Shown here: piece by piece, positions 4,353-7,589 of the stretch
Numbering within the stretch: the first letter of the stretch is position 1
Layout of the letters: every line of letters begins with the position of its first letter
Assembly: GCA_023417285.1 (NCBI GenBank)
Contig: JAEZFR010000385.1
Span: 1 to 7,589, forward strand
DNA: 7,589 nucleotides
Direction of reading: 5' to 3'
From: Bacillota bacterium
GTDB lineage: Bacteria; Bacillota; Clostridia; Acetivibrionales; DSM-1351
The notes under the pieces: generated by a model
Database searches by the model: none
The model's input: only the letters and a program-made list of their open reading frames with translations
What the model was told of the DNA's origin: nothing
Program-made: the position numbers and the translations under genes

Positions 4353-6809
4353 ATGATGACTTTTGCTACAGTAGTGTTGTCAAACACCACACGCTCTTTC
4401 GATAAAAAATATACATATGCTATCCCGGCTAACCTAGTCAGCTCAATATTTATAGGCAGTAGGGTACTTGTACCCTTTGGCGGAGGAAACCAATCCAGAG
4501 AGGGCTTTGTTGTTGAACTTACAAATGCCGTGCCCGATGCTGATATTGACTTCAAGTATATTACCTCTGTTATGGAGCCCTATCCGCTTATAAAACCTGA
4601 AAGCATTGAATTGATGGAGTGGATGAAAAATCAGTATATCTGCACATACTCCGATGTTATTAAATGTATGCTGCCGCCAGGAATTAGTGTTTGTGCTGTT
4701 AAATGTATCACGCTTAAACAGTGTGATTTTTCAGATATCAAAAAGCCAAATTGTAAAAAGATAGTTGAAAAATTACGGGATGTTGGCGGAGAGTGCGACT
4801 TCGAGGAGTTAAAGCAGGAGTTGGGGATTACCGGCTTCAAAAAGTATACCGATGAGCTAAAAAGCCAGGGTATTATTGATATATGTGAAAGCTACCAGCA
4901 AAAGATAACTGCAAAAACCATCAAGGGAATTACCTTAAATATTTCGCCTGAGGAAGTTACAGAACTTCTTGAAAGCAACACAATCAAGAAGATACAGCAT
5001 ATAAGAGTGCTTGAAATACTAAAAGACAATGACCAAGTTTCTGTGTCCGATATTCAGAGATTTGCAGATGTTACTCCGTCAGTTTTGAATACTTTGAGTA
5101 AATATGGGTATATACGTTTTACAACAATAGAGGTCAAACGAAACCCTCTGAGCGGAAGACATTATCAGCCCACTATGCCGCTTGAACCAACGGATGAGCA
5201 GCGCAATGCGTTAGACAGCCTCAAGAGTAGTGTTTCAAGGGGCTACTATTCAGAGGCACTATTGCATGGCGTTACGGGTAGCGGTAAAACAGAGGTATAT
5301 TTGCAATTAATTGCACACTGCTTTTTATTAGGAAAACGAGCAATAATGCTTGTTCCGGAGATTTCACTCACTCCCCAGATGGTGGAGCGCTTTGTGGCTA
5401 GGTTCGGGAACAGGGTGGCTATAATTCACAGCAGACTGTCGTTGGGAGAGAGATATGACCAATGGAGACTAATCAGTGAGGGCAAGGTTGATGTTGTTGT
5501 TGGTGCACGCTCAGCTGTTTTTGCTCCTTTGGAAAACCTTGGTCTGATTATAATAGACGAAGAGCATGAGACCTCCTATAAATCAGAAGCAATGCCCCGA
5601 TACAATGCAAAAGAGGTTGCACAAAAGCGCTGTGAGATAAATAACGCACTGTTATTGTATGGGTCGGCAACTCCATCTATAGAAACCTATTACAGGGCAG
5701 TAAATGGAGAAATTCAACTATTGGAGATGCAAAAACGCCCTAGCACAGCAGTACTTCCCAAGGTTCATCTCGTCGATATGAGGCAGGAGCTAGAGAACGG
5801 CAATAAAACACCTTTTTGCAGGATGCTTGTTAATGAGCTTGAGAAAAATATAGAAAATGGGGAACAAAGTATTTTGTTCTTGAACAGAAGAGGTTTTTCT
5901 ACCTTTGTGATGTGCAGAAGCTGCGGACTTACCATGAAATGCCCTGAGTGCAGTATTGCTCTTACGTACCATTCAAGGGACGAGAGACTTATATGCCACT
6001 ATTGCGGCTACACAGTAAATAACCCAACTAGATGCCCTAAATGCAATAGTAATTATATAAGGTACTTTGGTACCGGTACTCAGAAGATAGAAGAAGAAAT
6101 AAAAAAGGCATTGCCACAGAGTTCTGTTATTAGAATGGATATTGATACTACTGGTTATAAAAATTCACATGAGGATATTCTCACACGTTTTAGACAAGAT
6201 AACATAAATATTCTTGTAGGTACTCAGATGATAGCAAAGGGGCATGATTTCCCAAATGTGACCCTGGTAGGGGTGCTAGCTGCTGATAGTATGTTAAATG
6301 CCAGTGATTTCCGCTCGGCGGAAAGAACCTTCCAGCTCTTGACGCAGGTGGCCGGCAGAGCGGGCAGGGGTGAGTTGCCGGGCAGAGTTGTGATACAGAC
6401 CTATAACACTGACGAGTACAGCATTTTGGCCGCCTGCCGGCATGATTTCAAGAAGCTGTATCAGCAGGAGATATCCATCAGAAAAAAACTGTGGTATCCT
6501 CCGTTTAGCAATGTAGCTATAATAACTTTTACAGGGACCTGGGACAAAAAGGTTTATGATACCGCAAAGACTCTAAAGCCACTACTTGTATCAGCTATAA
6601 ATGCCCCAGGGCAGGAGTGCTCGATTTTGGGACCCTCTAGAAGTCCCATACAGAGAATAGCAAATAAGTATCGTTGGAGAATAGTTATAAAGCTATCGGA
6701 TAAGCAAGTACTAATAGAAGCGCTTACAAAGCTGAACGATTCATTCCAACGCAAGAAGGTCAAAGATGTTAATATGAGCATAGATATAAACCCCTATAAT
6801 ATGCTATAA
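4353..6809 (+). CDS. priA: Primosomal protein N', replication restart helicase PriA
   Basis: PriA binds stalled forks and D-loops, unwinds DNA 3' to 5' and reloads the replicative helicase. The 818-residue product is slightly longer than B. subtilis PriA and clearly longer than the E. coli protein. The N-terminal part (about 1-105, starting TFATVVLSNTTRSFDKKYTY) is the 3'-DNA-binding domain, followed by a winged-helix region. The helicase core has Walker A GVTGSGKTE (306-314) and Walker B DEEH (402-405) followed by the aromatic loop segment ETSYKSE. Eight zinc-binding cysteines lie at 521, 524, 530, 533, 548, 551, 561 and 564. Later helicase motifs are GTQMIAKGHDF (623-633) and QVAGRAGR (665-672). 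The end, IDINPYNML, is the usual C-terminal signature. All key residues look intact. Two adjacent ATGs (4353, 4356) could start it; AAGGA at 4337-4341 is nearer the first. The gene is separated from the upstream operon by its own likely promoter. Confidence 0.98.
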   Translation: MMTFATVVLSNTTRSFDKKYTYAIPANLVSSIFIGSRVLVPFGGGNQSREGFVVELTNAVPDADIDFKYITSVMEPYPLIKPESIELMEWMKNQYICTYSDVIKCMLPPGISVCAVKCITLKQCDFSDIKKPNCKKIVEKLRDVGGECDFEELKQELGITGFKKYTDELKSQGIIDICESYQQKITAKTIKGITLNISPEEVTELLESNTIKKIQHIRVLEILKDNDQVSVSDIQRFADVTPSVLNTLSKYGYIRFTTIEVKRNPLSGRHYQPTMPLEPTDEQRNALDSLKSSVSRGYYSEALLHGVTGSGKTEVYLQLIAHCFLLGKRAIMLVPEISLTPQMVERFVARFGNRVAIIHSRLSLGERYDQWRLISEGKVDVVVGARSAVFAPLENLGLIIIDEEHETSYKSEAMPRYNAKEVAQKRCEINNALLLYGSATPSIETYYRAVNGEIQLLEMQKRPSTAVLPKVHLVDMRQELENGNKTPFCRMLVNELEKNIENGEQSILFLNRRGFSTFVMCRSCGLTMKCPECSIALTYHSRDERLICHYCGYTVNNPTRCPKCNSNYIRYFGTGTQKIEEEIKKALPQSSVIRMDIDTTGYKNSHEDILTRFRQDNINILVGTQMIAKGHDFPNVTLVGVLAADSMLNASDFRSAERTFQLLTQVAGRAGRGELPGRVVIQTYNTDEYSILAACRHDFKKLYQQEISIRKKLWYPPFSNVAIITFTGTWDKKVYDTAKTLKPLLVSAINAPGQECSILGPSRSPIQRIANKYRWRIVIKLSDKQVLIEALTKLNDSFQRKKVKDVNMSIDINPYNML

Positions 6810-6813
6810 TAAT
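6794..6813 (+). promoter_or_regulatory. Doubled TATAAT at the priA stop, possible def-fmt promoter
   Basis: CTATAAT occurs twice, at 6794-6800 and 6804-6810, ten bases apart. The second copy has TG at 6802-6803, giving a perfect extended -10 that overlaps the priA stop codon. No convincing -35 box is seen. The def start is about 180 bases downstream, so the leader would be long. Confidence 0.35.
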
Positions 6814-6989
6814 TAATTGAATATACAGTATTATTAATATTTTAAGATTTGCATTTAAAATAGATTAATATTTGTTCAATTATAACTATATTAACTTGAA
6901 ATTAATTATTCATGATTTGATGTAAAGACTATATAAATAATACCTTTAATAATAATTGATACTAAGACAAAGAAGGGAATGTGAAATAT
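6810..6989. other. AT-rich gap between priA and def
   Basis: This 180-base gap is strongly AT-rich and holds no gene I can support. No GC-rich hairpin with a U-run, so no clear terminator of priA, is present. ATTAATATTT occurs at 6833-6842 and 6864-6873, and its partial inverse ATATTAA at 6888-6894; in DNA this AT-rich these may be chance. TATATAAATA at 6930-6939 is -10-like but lacks a good -35. Confidence 0.6.
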
Positions 6990-7463
6990 ATGGCATACAG
7001 AGAAATTCGCAAGGATGGCGATGAGGTACTTAGAAAGAAAGCCCGACCAGTTGAAGTTATCGACAAGAAAATACTTACTTTACTTGATGACATGGCAGAT
7101 ACCATGTATAGAGCCGACGGCGTGGGATTGGCAGCACCTCAGATTGGAATATTAAAGAGAATTGTAGTAATAGATGTTGGGCATGGACTGTTTGAAATGA
7201 TTAATCCTGAAATAATTGAGCATTCCGGAGAGCAGGACGGCGCTGAGGGTTGTCTGAGTGTACCTGATCTTTCTGGGGAAGTAATTAGACCAATGAATGT
7301 TACTGTCAGATATACAGACCGAAATGGTCAGCTAATTACCATTGATACTGAAGATATATTCGCAAGATGTGTTTGTCACGAATTAGACCATCTTGATGGA
7401 ATTTTATTTAAGGATAAGGCACATAAGATTTATAATAACAAGGATTTAGAGGGTAAAAGATAA
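6990..7463 (+). CDS. def: Peptide deformylase
   Basis: Def removes the formyl group from the starting methionine of new proteins, with Fe2+ or another metal in the active site. From ATG 6990 the product is 157 residues, normal for a bacterial type 1 enzyme. The three diagnostic motifs are complete: GVGLAAPQ (44-51), EGCLS (86-90, metal ligand Cys88) and HELDH (130-134, ligands His130 and His134, catalytic Glu131). The start MAYREIRKDGDEVLRK aligns with usual Def N-termini. An in-frame GTG at 6981 is only 2 bases after the AAGGGA ribosome binding site (6973-6978) and is too close; ATG 6990 is 11 bases away, a little long but better. The stop overlaps the fmt start in TAATG, so def and fmt are co-translated, the common Firmicute arrangement. 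Confidence 0.97.
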   Translation: MAYREIRKDGDEVLRKKARPVEVIDKKILTLLDDMADTMYRADGVGLAAPQIGILKRIVVIDVGHGLFEMINPEIIEHSGEQDGAEGCLSVPDLSGEVIRPMNVTVRYTDRNGQLITIDTEDIFARCVCHELDHLDGILFKDKAHKIYNNKDLEGKR

Positions 7464-7589
7464 TGCTTAAGATTATTTTTATGGGCACACCGGAATTTGC
7501 AGTTCCTAGTCTTAAAGCGCTGGTAGATGAAGGCTATGAAGTTGTAGCGGTTGTTACTCAGCCGGACAAGCCTAAGGGTAGAGGTAAAA
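7463..7589 (+). CDS. fmt: Methionyl-tRNA formyltransferase, N-terminal fragment
   Basis: Only the first 42 codons are inside the window; the gene runs off the right edge in an open frame. Fmt uses 10-formyltetrahydrofolate to formylate initiator methionyl-tRNA, the reaction that makes Def necessary. The visible start, MLKIIFMGTPEFAVPSLKAL, is the classic Fmt N-terminus, and VVAVVTQPDKPKGRGK (27-42) contains the conserved TQPDKPKGRG loop. GAGGG at 7449-7453 is 9 bases before the ATG and lies in the end of def. The ATG shares one base with the def stop codon. Confidence 0.96.
   Translation, partial: MLKIIFMGTPEFAVPSLKALVDEGYEVVAVVTQPDKPKGRGK

Noticed and set aside
4342..4356. Four-codon upstream frame ATG GAC CCG ATA TGA overlapping the priA start
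   Set aside because: It has no spaced ribosome binding site of its own and such short frames are common by chance.
6300..6480. Locally higher GC content inside priA as a sign of transfer
   Set aside because: The stretch covers conserved Gly/Arg/Ala-rich helicase motifs such as QVAGRAGR, which explains the GC rise.
4331..6781. Four short minus-strand open frames within priA
   Set aside because: All are antisense to a complete priA with every expected motif; none resembles a known protein.
6864..6894. Terminator from TTAATAT/ATATTAA after priA
   Set aside because: The stem would be seven A-T pairs with a 16-base loop and no U-run, so it is unlikely to stop transcription.
6981..6989. GTG 6981 as the start of def
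   Set aside because: It is only 2 bases after AAGGGA; ATG 6990 has usable spacing and gives the usual Def N-terminus.

Overview
The window looks like a chromosomal segment of a low-GC Gram-positive anaerobe of the class Clostridia. The basis is the AT-rich sequence with AT-only gaps, strong GGAGG-type ribosome binding sites, mixed ATG/TTG starts, a lipoprotein signal with a lipobox, and a housekeeping block priA-def-fmt in typical Firmicute order. A Ruminiclostridium-like cellulolytic clostridium is my guess from overall character; no alignment was possible.

Layout. Bases 1-1140 (minus strand) hold the first 380 codons of a type II NADH dehydrogenase-like flavoprotein that runs off the left edge. 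A 231-250 base divergent intergenic region follows; it carries an imperfect inverted repeat close to the flavoprotein gene and four tandem 22-bp repeats against the rightward operon. The rightward genes are packed closely: an ApbE-type FMN transferase lipoprotein (about 1390-2433), a membrane-anchored NusG domain II protein (2417-2773), a Gx-transporter-type membrane protein (2776-3312) and a trans-polyprenyl diphosphate synthase (3320-4276). After 76 bases with a good extended -10 promoter comes priA (4353-6809), then a 180-base AT-rich gap, then def (6990-7463), and the first 42 codons of fmt (7463 to the right edge).

How the genes fit together. The left half reads as a redox module. NDH-2 would oxidise NADH and reduce a quinone. 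The polyprenyl synthase would make the all-trans side chain such a quinone needs. ApbE would attach FMN to an exported protein. The NusG_II and Gx proteins match, from memory, the EetA and EetB families of the flavin-based extracellular electron transfer (EET) locus described in Listeria and lactobacilli. The FMN-carrying lipoprotein (PplA), the quinone prenyltransferase (DmkA) and the flavin exporter part (FmnA) are not in this window, so the pathway assignment is an inference from gene content. The right half is replication restart (PriA) plus formyl-methionine handling (Def removes, Fmt adds the formyl group).

Nothing here is a clear mobile element, CRISPR array, tRNA or rRNA. The most notable points are the possible EET-type locus and the tandem repeat array whose every unit contains an extended -10-like core.
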